Assembly: GCF_900143565.1 (NCBI RefSeq)
Contig: NZ_FREX01000003.1
Location: forward strand, 434,001 to 498,000
Direction: 5' to 3'
From: Pseudovibrio sp. Alg231-02
GTDB lineage: Bacteria; Pseudomonadota; Alphaproteobacteria; Rhizobiales; Stappiaceae
DNA: 64,000 nt
The position numbers and the translations under genes are program-made. Below the pieces are notes generated by a model. That model searched no databases. It had not been told where the DNA came from and was given only the letters and a program-made list of their open reading frames with translations. Shown here one piece after another: positions 27,551 to 36,519 of this stretch (position 1 is the first letter of the stretch; each line of letters opens with the position of its first letter).

Positions 27551-28096
27551 TTAACGAGAGGCTTGCGGAGAAGAGGGTTTATTGATCCACCATCCGCCTG
27601 ACTCTCGACCAGCAACAATCCAGTAGATAAAACCTGCGATAAATCCGGCTGAAGCGGCGATGGATGAACCGGGGCGGAAGCCTTCGGAGGCTGGTGTTGG
27701 GACTGTGGTTCCTGATGTTGAATAGGCGATGATACTGCCCGTCTCGCTGGATGCATAAAACAGGTCGGCTGGAAGAGCACCGTCAATGCCCCAAAGTACC
27801 AGCGCGATAATACCACCTGCGGATACGTGGTAGATAACGCCGCGCCATTTCATGAGTTCTGCAAAGCCAATTGCGAAGCCGCTTGGGATGAGAGAGAGCG
27901 CGCCAATCGCGCTTGCAGAGATGATGGTACTCCATGTGATCACCAGTAACTGAATGATGTCAGCCTCTGGTCCACCATGAACGCTCAAAGTTCTGAAAAA
28001 GCCCCAGGATAAAAACAGGCCCGCCGCAATGATTGCGAGTGAGAAACCAAGAGCAATCCGGAGCAACTGGATGAATAGCTTGGTTCCGTCGATCAT
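27551..28096 (-). CDS. Hypothetical four-helix membrane protein
   Basis: A 181-residue protein with hydrophobic segments at about 8-30, 50-72, 88-105 and 150-166 and a short C-terminal tail (WINKPSSPQ). No named family is recognised, although the closing ASAGFIAGFIYWIVAGRESG resembles small Hyphomicrobiales membrane proteins. Its ATG overlaps the stop of the YdjM-like gene by four bases (ATGA), so the two are co-translated and probably work together at the membrane. Confidence 0.75.
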   Translation of the reverse strand: MIDGTKLFIQLLRIALGFSLAIIAAGLFLSWGFFRTLSVHGGPEADIIQLLVITWSTIISASAIGALSLIPSGFAIGFAELMKWRGVIYHVSAGGIIALVLWGIDGALPADLFYASSETGSIIAYSTSGTTVPTPASEGFRPGSSIAASAGFIAGFIYWIVAGRESGGWWINKPSSPQASR

Positions 28097-28608
28097 TGTG
28101 CAGTCCTTTGCATCTGTCTCTGGTGTCTAGGAAAACGGCTCACCCAGAGTACACCAAGAGCTACTGAGCAAATGAGGATTTCAAATGCAAATGTCCAGTG
28201 CAATATGAAGCTCCAAATATAGTTGTCATAGATAGCTGGAATTTTGACCAGTTCAACTTGAAGTTTGGAAAATGGTGCAAGCCAGAACACGGGAGCAGCA
28301 ACACTATCAAGGAGCATATGTAAAAGGCCGCCCATACCAAGGCCAAGCGGAATGACACCAACACGGAAGTTCCGATGCAAAAGCACGGCAGACAGGGCAA
28401 TAAGCATCATCCATGTCATTGGCCAGTGAGTAAGATAGTGCCGGTGATGGGTGCTCTGATTGTCTATGAAGTAGAAATAAAGCATGTCAGCGTCAGGTAA
28501 GACGCTGCCAATTGAAGTCCAAATGATGAGCCGCTTAGATTTTTGATCTAGGTATTTAGTTGCCGCTTTTCCGAGTAGATAGCCGGCGGGCAAATGAGCG
28601 ATAAACAT
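28093..28608 (-). CDS. YdjM/DUF457-like membrane-bound metal-dependent hydrolase
   Basis: A 171-residue membrane protein with the pattern of DUF457/YdjM proteins: HLPAGYLLGK at the start, LPDADMLYF, the cluster THHRHYLTHWP, and GGLLHMLLDSV. These His/Asp residues are thought to bind metal; the substrate is unknown. I use ATG 28608, since the TTG 12 bases upstream has no ribosome site. It overlaps the next membrane gene by four bases. Confidence 0.83.
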   Translation of the reverse strand: MFIAHLPAGYLLGKAATKYLDQKSKRLIIWTSIGSVLPDADMLYFYFIDNQSTHHRHYLTHWPMTWMMLIALSAVLLHRNFRVGVIPLGLGMGGLLHMLLDSVAAPVFWLAPFSKLQVELVKIPAIYDNYIWSFILHWTFAFEILICSVALGVLWVSRFPRHQRQMQRTAQ

Positions 28609-28714
28609 GATTGAAACCAATAGACTATGAAGTTCTGAGAAGCTTCAATCATGACTGTGGCGAGAGTTTGTGATGATCGCACAAAATACGCTGACTCGTA
28701 TAAACGATTGGGTT

Positions 28715-29833
28715 TCAGCTGTTCTCTGTTCTGGTCAGCAGCATGGCTACGCTGATGAAGTGGAAGTCGTAGAGGTGTGGAGCCTCGCGGACGCGCTCTT
28801 CGCCTCGGGCATAGATGCTGTCGAGGAGCTCGCTGAGGTTTGGTGTGCCTGAGAGAGCGGCCTGTAGTGGAGCTTCAGTGAAGGCGCGGTAGAAGTTCAC
28901 CATCTGGTTTGCGTAGGCTGATGCGTCGTTGTCTTGTTTGTACTGGTCAACAAAGGGGACAGGTGTTTCGTAACATTCTGCTTTGTCTATGGTGAACAGG
29001 TGAGATAGCGAGCCACTTTCGGGTTTTACTGGGGCTGTGAGCTGCTCCAAGCTGCGTATATAGACAGGATGATAGTAGCGCTCGTAGGTATCCTGAGAGA
29101 TTGATCCGTTGGCGACGTGATCGAGCAAAGACAGATTGAACAAGTTCACGATCCCGTCTGCGGTTGAGACATGCTCATTTCTGCCGACAGTTTGCAGCAG
29201 GAGTTTGCCGCCGGGCTCAAGCTCATTTGCCCGTGCCTTCAAAAATGTTTCTAGGTCATAAGCAGCCTGTTTCTCGAAGACTTCTTTATCCTGTGCTGAA
29301 ATTGAGCCTCTCTCGTTAGCAAGGCTCGGGCCGTTTGGCATAACGTAATCGGGCAGACGCTCCAACGGGCGCTCAGAGAGGAATACCGTGGCATTGAAGG
29401 ATGTGGCCAGATGCGTGGAACCGGGCGGCAAAAGCTGGTTGAACATGGAACCACCGACAATGCTGCCGAAAACAGTTGGATCGGTGTAGGGTGACTGGGC
29501 ACGGTTGCCGATGGCGTCAAGCAGAGTGGAGTAATCGTTGCTGGGCAGGTCACTATGGATTGTTTGGATCGAGTTGGAACCGCGCTGTCTGGCAGCTTCA
29601 GCGAGCTGCGCCATGATCTGCATTGAGTTTGCGCCTTCAGAACACCCATAATCTACAAAACGCAGGAGAGAGCTGTCATTTGGTATTGGCAGGCTAGCAA
29701 TGGCTTCATGCAGCCATGGATACACATAAGCAATCGTGGCTTGTTGTGGTGTGGAGTTCTTGTTGTAAAAACCATCGCCCTTCATGCCGGTGGTTGTGGC
29801 GTGCTTTTGTGAGGAATGTGCTTTCTCGGTCAT
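28715..29833 (-). CDS. SABATH-like SAM-dependent carboxyl methyltransferase
   Basis: A 372-residue protein resembling the plant salicylate/jasmonate/farnesoate carboxyl methyltransferases (SABATH fold). In order: MKGDGFYNKNSTPQQATI matches the family opening (M-G-G-x-G-x-x-S-Y-x-x-N-S-x-x-Q), FVDYGCSEGANSMQIM is motif I, HSDLPSNDYSTL is the usual DLPxNDFN block, and GSMFNQLLPPGSTHLATSFN matches the block before the LHWLS loop. Length is also typical. It would methylate a carboxyl group of a small acid; the substrate is unknown. It stands alone. ATG 29833 is chosen over TTG 29848. Confidence 0.85.
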   Translation of the reverse strand: MTEKAHSSQKHATTTGMKGDGFYNKNSTPQQATIAYVYPWLHEAIASLPIPNDSSLLRFVDYGCSEGANSMQIMAQLAEAARQRGSNSIQTIHSDLPSNDYSTLLDAIGNRAQSPYTDPTVFGSIVGGSMFNQLLPPGSTHLATSFNATVFLSERPLERLPDYVMPNGPSLANERGSISAQDKEVFEKQAAYDLETFLKARANELEPGGKLLLQTVGRNEHVSTADGIVNLFNLSLLDHVANGSISQDTYERYYHPVYIRSLEQLTAPVKPESGSLSHLFTIDKAECYETPVPFVDQYKQDNDASAYANQMVNFYRAFTEAPLQAALSGTPNLSELLDSIYARGEERVREAPHLYDFHFISVAMLLTRTENS

Positions 29834-29910
29834 TGCATCGATATCCAATCTATCGCTCCGTCCTGAGGGGCACGATATTCAAACTCTATGCATATGAAGT
29901 GAACGAGACA

Positions 29911-29950
29911 AAGAAGGCCGGCGTTTCAGACAAACGCCGGCCTTCTTTTT
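29911..29950. terminator. Strong bidirectional terminator after rlmN
   Basis: A 16-base perfect stem (AAGAAGGCCGGCGTTT with its complement) and five-base loop, with T runs on both sides. It ends rlmN transcription before the SABATH-like gene. Confidence 0.9.
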
Positions 29951-29970
29951 GTAATCTTGCTTTATTTTGC

Positions 29971-31233
29971 TTAGGCGTCGCCTTGAGCCTGTGCTTTTTC
30001 CAGCGCTTCACGCTCAGATTTACGAAGACGCTCTGAAGCTGACTTCAGCTGGCCGCAGGCTGCGAAGATATCGCGGCCGCGTGGTGTGCGGATTGGAGAA
30101 GCATAGCCTGCGCGGTTCACGACATCTGCAAACTCTTCGATCTGTTCCCAATCAGAGCACTCATAGGGAGAGCCCGGCCATGGGTTGAATGGCAGCAGGT
30201 TGATCTTTGCCGGGATGCCTTTAAGCAACTGAACCAGTTTCTTTGCATCTTCCAGGCTGTCGTTGACGCCCTTCAGCATCACGTATTCGAAGGTGATGCG
30301 TTTTGCGTTGGACAGGCCCGGATAATCACGACATGCCTGAAGCAGTGTTTCCAGATTGTACTTCTTGTTGATCGGAACCAGTGTGTTGCGCAGCTCGTCA
30401 TTCACAGCGTGCAGGGAGATTGCCAGCATGCAGCCGATTTCATCACCTGTGCGGGCGATCTCTGGCGTTACACCAGATGTCGACAGGGTGATGCGGCGCT
30501 TGGAGAGGGACAGTCCGTCTCCATCAGAGGCGATCAGAAGTGCTTTCTTGACGTTCTCAAAGTTATAAAGCGGCTCGCCCATGCCCATCATCACGATGTT
30601 GGTGATGCGGCGACGGTTGGATGTGGATGCATCCAAGCCACCTTCCGGTGCATCTGCATCCGGGAAGTCGTTGAGGCGATCTTTTGCGAGCATGAGCTGC
30701 GCAAGGATCTCTTCAGCTGTCAGGTTGCGAACCATCTTCTGTGTGCCGGTGTGGCAGAACGTGCAGGTGAGGGTACAGCCGACCTGGGAAGAGATGCAGA
30801 GCGTGCCGCGATCTTCTTCCGGAATGTAGACGGTTTCGACTTCAACTGGCTTGCCAGCACCGCGTGATGGAAAGCGGAACAGCCATTTACGGGTGCCATC
30901 AACGGAGACCTGTTCAGTGACGATCTCTGGACGGGCAATGGTAAAGGCAAACTCCAGCTTAGTGCGCAGGTCTTTTGAGACATTGCTCATTTTGCCGAAA
31001 TCGGAAATGCCCCGGACATAGAGCCAGTGCCACAGCTGGTTGACGCGCATGCGGATCTGGCGCTCAGGGACTCCAACTGCAGCAAGGGCATTGCCTAGCT
31101 CTTCACGGTTTAAGCCGATCAGAGATGGCTTTTCTTCCTGCACAGGAATGGTTGCAGGAGAAGGGTTTGCTGCGCTGGTTGCCGCCGGATCAGCGGATTT
31201 GTGCGCGATGTCTAACGATACCGCCATGGTCAT
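29971..31233 (-). CDS. rlmN: 23S rRNA (adenine-2503-C2)-methyltransferase
   Basis: A 420-residue radical-SAM methyltransferase that modifies A2503 of 23S rRNA and A37 of some tRNAs. The iron-sulfur motif is [31 protein letters not shown] and the catalytic cysteine near the C-terminus (DIFAACGQL) are present. The N-terminal 30 residues are a low-complexity extension. ATG 31233 and a second ATG six bases on are both possible starts. Termination is at 29911. Confidence 0.96.
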   Translation of the reverse strand: MTMAVSLDIAHKSADPAATSAANPSPATIPVQEEKPSLIGLNREELGNALAAVGVPERQIRMRVNQLWHWLYVRGISDFGKMSNVSKDLRTKLEFAFTIARPEIVTEQVSVDGTRKWLFRFPSRGAGKPVEVETVYIPEEDRGTLCISSQVGCTLTCTFCHTGTQKMVRNLTAEEILAQLMLAKDRLNDFPDADAPEGGLDASTSNRRRITNIVMMGMGEPLYNFENVKKALLIASDGDGLSLSKRRITLSTSGVTPEIARTGDEIGCMLAISLHAVNDELRNTLVPINKKYNLETLLQACRDYPGLSNAKRITFEYVMLKGVNDSLEDAKKLVQLLKGIPAKINLLPFNPWPGSPYECSDWEQIEEFADVVNRAGYASPIRTPRGRDIFAACGQLKSASERLRKSEREALEKAQAQGDA

Positions 31234-31278
31234 TCACCAGTTTTTCTTAGATGCTTGGCTTTAAGCTTATGTTCTTTG

Positions 31279-31321
31279 CGTATTCAAACCCGAAAAATGT
31301 GCCTCACTTTTCGGCAATACG
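31279..31321. repeat. Intergenic palindromic repeat (copy 2)
   Basis: CGTATT (31279) with AATACG (31316) encloses CCGAAAA (31290) with TTTTCGG (31308). The layout equals that of 26969-27013, and the outer arm differs by a compensated change. Confidence 0.55.
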
Positions 31322-31379
31322 ATTCAGCAGGAAAAATAACAGGTTAAGTATACCCGTTGCTCGCTGCTAAAAATGCGAG

Positions 31380-31404
31380 AGGCGGTCGCTAGCAGCAACC
31401 GCCT
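31380..31404 (-). terminator. Hairpin downstream of the ialB-type gene
   Basis: AGGCGGT and ACCGCCT form a seven-pair stem; on the minus strand ATTTTT follows after five bases. It is a weak terminator candidate 126 bases after the stop. Confidence 0.4.
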
Positions 31405-31529
31405 ACGTATTCGGCACGCTTATAGCCGAAATCGCTTAGTTTGAACATCCCAGATCTCAAATTGCGTGGCGGCAAGCTGGCGCAGGCAAGAGATCTCTGT
31501 AAATTCAAACAATTTCGGGCATCAGAACC

Positions 31530-32039
31530 TTATTGGCAGGCGCTGGATGCGTCTCTGACAGCAGCAGTGATGCCGCTCAAAGAGAATTTGTAGGAAGTTT
31601 GGGTGCCACGTGCGGACTGACCAGAAATAGACATGGAACTGCCTGCTTTCATTGCGTCAACCAAACGCTTTTCTTCCGCAGCGTTCTGAACCCATGCGCC
31701 GTCACCTTTGGTGAACATGGTGAACTGCTGACCATCAACATTGGTCGTGACCAAGGAGCCTTCTTTAAATGGATAACCCACTATAAAGCTTGGTTCATTG
31801 GCAACGCCTTCACTTGGACGGGTAGAAACGAAGAAGAAGACCTCTCCATGGTTTCTATCAGTCGGCAGTGACTGTGTTGGTGCGGAAATGGCATAACACA
31901 CCTTACCACCGCTCTGGGTGTTAAAGGTGTAAGTTGCCCAATCCTTGTTTTCTTTCAAGAGGGCAGGAGACTGCGCATTTGCAGTCGCGCCCGAGATACC
32001 AAGAGCCATAAAGGCAGTTATCAGGATACGTGCTTGCAT
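31530..32039 (-). CDS. Invasion-associated locus B (IalB) family protein
   Basis: A 169-residue secreted protein. A signal peptide (residues 1-23, ending ATANAQ) is followed by the IalB domain: DWATYTFNTQSGGKVCYAIS, cited as DWATYTF and GKVCYAIS, then VFFFVSTRP, GYPFKEGSLVT, a lysine/glutamate helix (EEKRLVDAMKAGSSM), and a final cysteine that can pair with the first (DASSACQ). IalB proteins are periplasmic or surface proteins of Hyphomicrobiales; in Bartonella they affect host-cell entry, but free-living bacteria also have many. ATG 32039 has GGAG close upstream. Confidence 0.9.
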   Translation of the reverse strand: MQARILITAFMALGISGATANAQSPALLKENKDWATYTFNTQSGGKVCYAISAPTQSLPTDRNHGEVFFFVSTRPSEGVANEPSFIVGYPFKEGSLVTTNVDGQQFTMFTKGDGAWVQNAAEEKRLVDAMKAGSSMSISGQSARGTQTSYKFSLSGITAAVRDASSACQ

Positions 32040-32048
32040 CTTCTCCAA

Positions 32049-32570
32049 ACCGCGTTGCGTACGACAAAATCTGAGATTCTGTGCGAAAACCCATAAAACT
32101 TAATGTTAGGGTTACTTTAAAGATGGTTACAAAAGGGTTGATACCCTGTTTTTACAGAGGCAAAAAATTATTTGCCTTTGAACCGCTCTATGAATGCTGC
32201 CATCAGAAATCTGGCGGGAGTGTGGCACGCACAGCCATAATATCAAGCGTAAAGCCACTAATGAATTTCTGTTTTAAGTGATCGAAGACAGTAGATATGC
32301 AAGTTGATTTTCGGTTGTATTTAACGCGCTAGTAAATAAGGGCTAATCGCCTTTAAAAGCTCAGATTTTCCGGCATGTTTTCAAACTAATTGGCGGCATT
32401 TTACCCAGTAAAAAATATGGGCACCTTTCCACATAGTGTGCACAGATTGAGAGAAAATGCGAAGTGTGGAGCCTCAAAGAATTACGAATTTGTAATGTGA
32501 AAGAGACTGGGTGTGGAAAGGGAAACACCTTAAAAATTTATACAAGGCATTTGCTATGGTGAGAAATAAA
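32049..32570. other. AT-rich gene-free stretch
   Basis: About 520 bases between the ialB-type gene and the SpoU methyltransferase terminator. The short frame at 32081-32281 has no ribosome site or family likeness. Nothing else is supported. Confidence 0.35.
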
Positions 32571-32607
32571 GGTTGCCGTTTCAGAGTATGTATCAGAAAT
32601 GGCAACC
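32560..32607 (-). terminator. Terminator of the SpoU methyltransferase gene
   Basis: GGTTGCC with GGCAACC, extended inward by a G-T pair and TTTC/GAAA, forms a 12-pair stem. On the minus strand TTTATTT follows. It starts 14 bases after the stop codon. Confidence 0.8.
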
Positions 32608-32621
32608 GTATTTCGAATCAC

Positions 32622-33182
32622 TCATGAGTTGCTGTCGAAGCCGGGAACCTTTCGGCCACTTCGGAAAATTGGAGCGCCGTGAATATGTTCCAGTAATGGA
32701 TCTTTCGGGGCGCCTGCAGTGAGAGAGCGCTCAGCGTACTTTCCGTGTGCCATATAGCGGTCATACAAGACCAGAGCGGCGGCTACACCAACATTCAAGC
32801 AAAACTTGGTTGGGATTTTGACGATGTAATCGCAGCGATCCTGCATCTCTTGTGACAGAGACCCACGTTCTGGCCCGAGTATATAAGCTGCTTGCAACGG
32901 ATGTCCGAAGCTTGGAAGCTCGATCGCATCGTCGGTGAGCTCAACACCCACCATTTTACAGCCACGCGGGAATTGCATCTCATCAACCGAGTTCCAGGCG
33001 AAGTAGGGCAAGTGGTCCGGGCTCTTGGAGGTATCAGCCTTCATTGCTTTGCCAAGGCTTTTGATGTGCGCGTCGACTGTAAAAAAGTAACTTGCTCCGA
33101 ATGCATGACCAGTACGCATCAGCGTGCCAACATTCATGGATTTTGAAAGCCCTTCAGAGCCAATAGCAAAATAACCGCGCAT
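32622..33182 (-). CDS. TrmH/SpoU family RNA methyltransferase
   Basis: A 186-residue SPOUT-fold methyltransferase. Motif 1 is SKSMNVGTLMRTGHAFGA near residue 13, motif 2 is YILGPERGSLSQE, and motif 3 is IPTKFCLNVGVAAALVLYDR. These form the knotted SAM site of the TrmH class. There is no N-terminal RNA-binding extension, so it resembles the short TrmL-type or rRNA-type members; the modified nucleotide cannot be told from sequence. Confidence 0.9.
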   Translation of the reverse strand: MRGYFAIGSEGLSKSMNVGTLMRTGHAFGASYFFTVDAHIKSLGKAMKADTSKSPDHLPYFAWNSVDEMQFPRGCKMVGVELTDDAIELPSFGHPLQAAYILGPERGSLSQEMQDRCDYIVKIPTKFCLNVGVAAALVLYDRYMAHGKYAERSLTAGAPKDPLLEHIHGAPIFRSGRKVPGFDSNS

Positions 33183-33352
33183 GCCCAGTTTTTCTCGTTG
33201 TTGATGTTGTGCGCTTCATACCTCCAACTGTGGTGTTCCCGCAAGTGTAGCGGCATGTATGGGTGTTTTAATCGCAAAATGGCACCAAAGACGGCTTTGA
33301 GATTTTGTGAATGCCCGTGTAATTTTGGAGGTCAGAGAGAGGGCCACATTTT

Positions 33353-34327
33353 ATGAAAGCTGTTATCTGCGAAAAACTTGGGGGGCCGGATGATCTGGTC
33401 ATTCGAGAACTGGACGACCCGAATTTTGGAGCTGGAGAGGTGTTGGTTCGTGTGAAAGCGGCGGCACTCAATTACTTCGATACATTGATCATTCAAGGGA
33501 AGTATCAGTTTAAGCCGGAGCTTCCGTTCTCACCATCAGGTGAGATGGCGGGCATTGTTGAAGCCGTCGGTGATGGTGTTTCGCGGTTCAAGGTTGGGGA
33601 TCGGGTGGCCTCCTACGCGAAATGGGGAGCTGCAAGAGAGCTATATGTTGCTCCTGAGCATGAACTTGTGCGGGTGCCGGATGAGGTTTCGCTCAAGCAT
33701 GCAGCTGGACTTTTGATCACTTACGGAACGGCTATTCACGGCCTTCGTAGCCGGGCGCGGTTACAGGCGGGGGAGACTGTTGCAGTGTTAGGTGCTTCTG
33801 GCGGAGCAGGACAGGCTGCTGTGGAGGTTGCAAAGCTGATGGGGGCCCGGGTGATTGCTTGCGCGTCTTCGGAAGATAAGCTTGCTCACGCAAAAGCTTG
33901 CGGCGCTGATGTTCTGGTCAACTATTCAGAGGGTGGTCTGAAACAGAAGCTGAAGGGTCTAACGGATGGTAAAGGGCTTGAGGTGGTCTATGACGTCATA
34001 GGCGGGGATCATGCTGATGATGCCTTGCGCGCTACGGGATGGCGTGGACGTTATCTGGTTGTTGGATTTGCCTCTGGTACGATCCAAAAGATACCCGCGA
34101 ACCTTACCCTGCTGAAAGGCTGTGACGTTCTGGGTGTATTCTGGGGGGAGGCAGTCGTTCGTGAGCCTGAGGAGCATCACAAGGATTGCGAGCAACTGTT
34201 CCAATGGGTGGCTGATGGAAAACTGAAGCCGCATATCCATGCGGAATATCCGCTGGAAGACATTGCTCTGGGATTGGAGGAAATCTCCAGCCGCAGAGCC
34301 AAAGGCAAAGTGCTGCTCATTCCTTGA
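33353..34327 (+). CDS. NADPH:quinone oxidoreductase family protein
   Basis: A 324-residue zinc-independent medium-chain dehydrogenase/reductase. It has the GroES-like N-terminal half (AAALNYFDTLIIQGKYQFKP, PFSPSGEMAGIVEAVG), the NADPH-binding VLGASGGAGQAAVEVA near residue 146, and VYDVIGGDHADDALRA. The catalytic zinc ligands of alcohol dehydrogenases are absent, as in QOR enzymes. It may reduce quinones or enoyl-type compounds; the exact substrate is unknown. It shares a terminator with the convergent xth gene. Confidence 0.9.
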   Translation: MKAVICEKLGGPDDLVIRELDDPNFGAGEVLVRVKAAALNYFDTLIIQGKYQFKPELPFSPSGEMAGIVEAVGDGVSRFKVGDRVASYAKWGAARELYVAPEHELVRVPDEVSLKHAAGLLITYGTAIHGLRSRARLQAGETVAVLGASGGAGQAAVEVAKLMGARVIACASSEDKLAHAKACGADVLVNYSEGGLKQKLKGLTDGKGLEVVYDVIGGDHADDALRATGWRGRYLVVGFASGTIQKIPANLTLLKGCDVLGVFWGEAVVREPEEHHKDCEQLFQWVADGKLKPHIHAEYPLEDIALGLEEISSRRAKGKVLLIP

Positions 34328-34341
34328 TGGGTAGATACGGA

Positions 34342-34366
34342 AAAAGCGGGAGATGCTCCCGCTTTT
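34342..34366. terminator. Bidirectional terminator (qor-like and xth)
   Basis: AAAAGCGGGAG and CTCCCGCTTTT form an 11-pair stem with a three-base loop, symmetrical for both convergent genes. Confidence 0.88.
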
Positions 34367-34398
34367 CATCGTCAAATGGTAAGTCAGATTTCGTGAGA

Positions 34399-35202
34399 TC
34401 AGACTTCCAGCATAGTCATGACTGGTGCGTGGTCGGATGGTTTTTCCCAACCGCGTGCGTCGCGAATAATCTGGACGTCTTTGGTGTGCTGTGCTGTTTC
34501 CGGTGTCATCCAGACATGGTCGAGACGGCGACCTTTGTTGGAGGCTGACCAGTCTTTGGCACGGTAGCTCCACCAGGTGTAAATCTTCTCGTCCATCGGC
34601 ATGTGTTTGCGCATGGTATCTACGTAGTTGCCAGCTTCGCGCACATCTTCGAGGCGCTGGCATTCCAGCGGTGTGTGAGAGACGACTTTGATGAGTTGCT
34701 TGTGAGACCAAACGTCATTTTCGTAAGGTGCGATATTCAGGTCGCCGACGACGACTGACTGGCCGTCGAAGCCTTTGAACCAGCTTTCCATTTCATCGAG
34801 GAATTTGAGCTTGTGAGCGAATTTGTCGTTGACCTCAGGGTCCGGCACATCGCCGCCTGCTGGGACGTAGAAGTTATGGATGCGGACTTTACCGCCATTA
34901 AAGGCAACATCTGCTGCGATATGGCGGGTGTCGCCCATCTCGCAAAATTCTTTGCGCTCAACATTTTCCAGTGGCACGCGTGAGAGAAAGGCTACGCCGT
35001 GGTAACCCTTTTGGCCGTGTACCTCTACATGACGATAGCCAAGCTTATTGATTGCAGCCGTTGGGAAGCTTCCATCCGGGCACTTTGTTTCCTGCAGGCA
35101 CAAAACGTCTGGGGCGTGGTCCAGTAACATTTTCTCGACAATAGGAAGGCGGAGGCGGACTGAGTTAATGTTCCACGTTACAATCTTGAGGCGGTTCGTC
35201 AT
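34399..35202 (-). CDS. xth: Exodeoxyribonuclease III
   Basis: A 267-residue AP endonuclease/exonuclease of the EEP fold that cuts at abasic sites in base-excision repair. Catalytic blocks are TWNINSVRLR at the N-terminus, LCLQETKCPD, FYVPAGG, VVGDLNIAP, GRRLDHVW and the terminal SDHAPV. All metal and catalytic residues are in place and length is normal. It is a single gene ending at a shared terminator. Confidence 0.95.
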   Translation of the reverse strand: MTNRLKIVTWNINSVRLRLPIVEKMLLDHAPDVLCLQETKCPDGSFPTAAINKLGYRHVEVHGQKGYHGVAFLSRVPLENVERKEFCEMGDTRHIAADVAFNGGKVRIHNFYVPAGGDVPDPEVNDKFAHKLKFLDEMESWFKGFDGQSVVVGDLNIAPYENDVWSHKQLIKVVSHTPLECQRLEDVREAGNYVDTMRKHMPMDEKIYTWWSYRAKDWSASNKGRRLDHVWMTPETAQHTKDVQIIRDARGWEKPSDHAPVMTMLEV

Positions 35203-35442
35203 GGGGGCGTGTTTACCTGCTTTGGAGAATCATACCTCGAACCTAAGGCTTAGGCGGGGTTCTGGCTAGAAAAACTGATGTGAACTGTGAATTTGTTCAC
35301 GTTATATTCTTCAAGGCAAGACATAAATTGCTTCTAAAACCCGATGTTTTGTCAGTGCACGTTGTTAGCCCCTTGGTGGCACTCTTCTCTTAATTATGCT
35401 GGCTGTTGGTTTTGGCCAGCCTGCAATTAGGACTAGGGTCAA

Positions 35443-35883
35443 ATGAAATACGCAATGCTTGTAGGCTGTTGTCTCGCAGCAGGTGTCGTGGCTCAATCTG
35501 TGAGTGCAAACAGCTTGTCTACGCGTTCAGGGTCCGTTGATTATCCTGGATTTCAGCAGGTTCAGTTCAATGAGCGCAGTAATATTATCCCGCCCATCAA
35601 ACCTCTAGATCGTCCGGTTGAACCGGGAGATAGTTTGAGGCCGGGGCAAGCGCAGCCTTATTTGCCGACGGATCGGGATGCGGATCACTCGCAGTTTAAC
35701 CCGCCTCCGGGAGCTTATCCTGCAGGGTCTGCGCGTCCGGGGTCTTTGCCCCCACCTCTGCCGGGGCCTTCCGGTCCTCTGCCTGCAGCTCCTCCGATTA
35801 CAGGATTGCCTCCTTCACCGGGATCGCCTGGTTCACCCGGTTTTAGTGGGCCGTCCTATGGAGGCCCTTCTTATGGGCGATAG
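35443..35883 (+). CDS. Hypothetical secreted Pro/Gly-rich protein
   Basis: A 146-residue protein with a signal peptide (residues 1-22, ending SVSA). The mature part is proline-, glycine- and serine-rich with repeated PG and PP pairs and the ending SYGGPSYGR, so it is probably disordered and exported to the periplasm or cell surface. No family is recognised. It lies 28 bases upstream of the SH3-domain gene, whose product also has a Pro-rich tail; the two are probably co-transcribed. Confidence 0.65.
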   Translation: MKYAMLVGCCLAAGVVAQSVSANSLSTRSGSVDYPGFQQVQFNERSNIIPPIKPLDRPVEPGDSLRPGQAQPYLPTDRDADHSQFNPPPGAYPAGSARPGSLPPPLPGPSGPLPAAPPITGLPPSPGSPGSPGFSGPSYGGPSYGR

Positions 35884-35911
35884 CACCTTAGAGAGGCTGG
35901 AGGGCAGTTTT

Positions 35912-36481
35912 ATGAAAATTTTGGCCTGGGTGATTGCCGGTCTCGTGCTTCTGGCTGTTCTTATCTATTCCAATGCCGCCTTTGCGCAGCGTGGGCATGC
36001 CGGATACACCACGAATGGTGTAAACATGAGGACAGGGCCTGGCACCAGATATCCTGTCATTACGACAATACCGGCAGGTGGCGTGGTTTTCATCAATTAC
36101 TGCACCAAGAACGGTTCGTGGTGTGATTTGACATTCCGAGGTGCTCCGGGGTGGGTTTCTGCCAGATATATTCGATATGGAGTTGAGGGACCGCACTATT
36201 CCCGTACGCTCCCTTATGTAGCGCCGTATGTGGGGCTGCCGTTTGTCTATCGACGCTATCCAATTTACCCGCGTTATCCGCGTTGGCGTCCATATCCGCG
36301 CCCGCGGCATGAAATTCCTGCTTATCCGCTGCAGCCTTCTCGTCCGATTGAGGTGCCTGCTGTCCCAATCAGGCCTGCTCAGCCGATTGCTCCGCCAATA
36401 CGGCCATCTATCCCGTTAACACCAGCTCAGCCAATTGCGCCGCCATCCATTCCAGCGACGCCGTTGTCGCCTGCCCAATAG
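35912..36481 (+). CDS. Exported SH3-domain protein with Pro-rich tail
   Basis: A 189-residue protein. A signal peptide or anchor (residues 1-26, ending NAAFAQ) is followed by a bacterial SH3 domain: GVNMRTGPGTRYPVITTIPA, then FINYCTKNGSWCDLTFRG and GWVSARYI. The last 100 residues are rich in Pro, Arg and Tyr, then in Pro-Ile repeats (PAQPIAPP). Such domains often bind cell-wall peptides. The frame is open upstream, but ATG 35912 has GGAGG eight bases before it, which fixes the start. Confidence 0.85.
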   Translation: MKILAWVIAGLVLLAVLIYSNAAFAQRGHAGYTTNGVNMRTGPGTRYPVITTIPAGGVVFINYCTKNGSWCDLTFRGAPGWVSARYIRYGVEGPHYSRTLPYVAPYVGLPFVYRRYPIYPRYPRWRPYPRPRHEIPAYPLQPSRPIEVPAVPIRPAQPIAPPIRPSIPLTPAQPIAPPSIPATPLSPAQ

Positions 36482-36485
36482 AAGA

Positions 36486-36515
36486 GAGCTCACGAGGTGT
36501 CTCGTGAGCTCCTGT
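36486..36515. terminator. Terminator after the SH3-domain gene
   Basis: GAGCTCACGAG and CTCGTGAGCTC form an 11-pair stem with a four-base loop between convergent genes. T tracts are weak on both sides. Confidence 0.65.
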
Positions 36516-36519
36516 TTCT

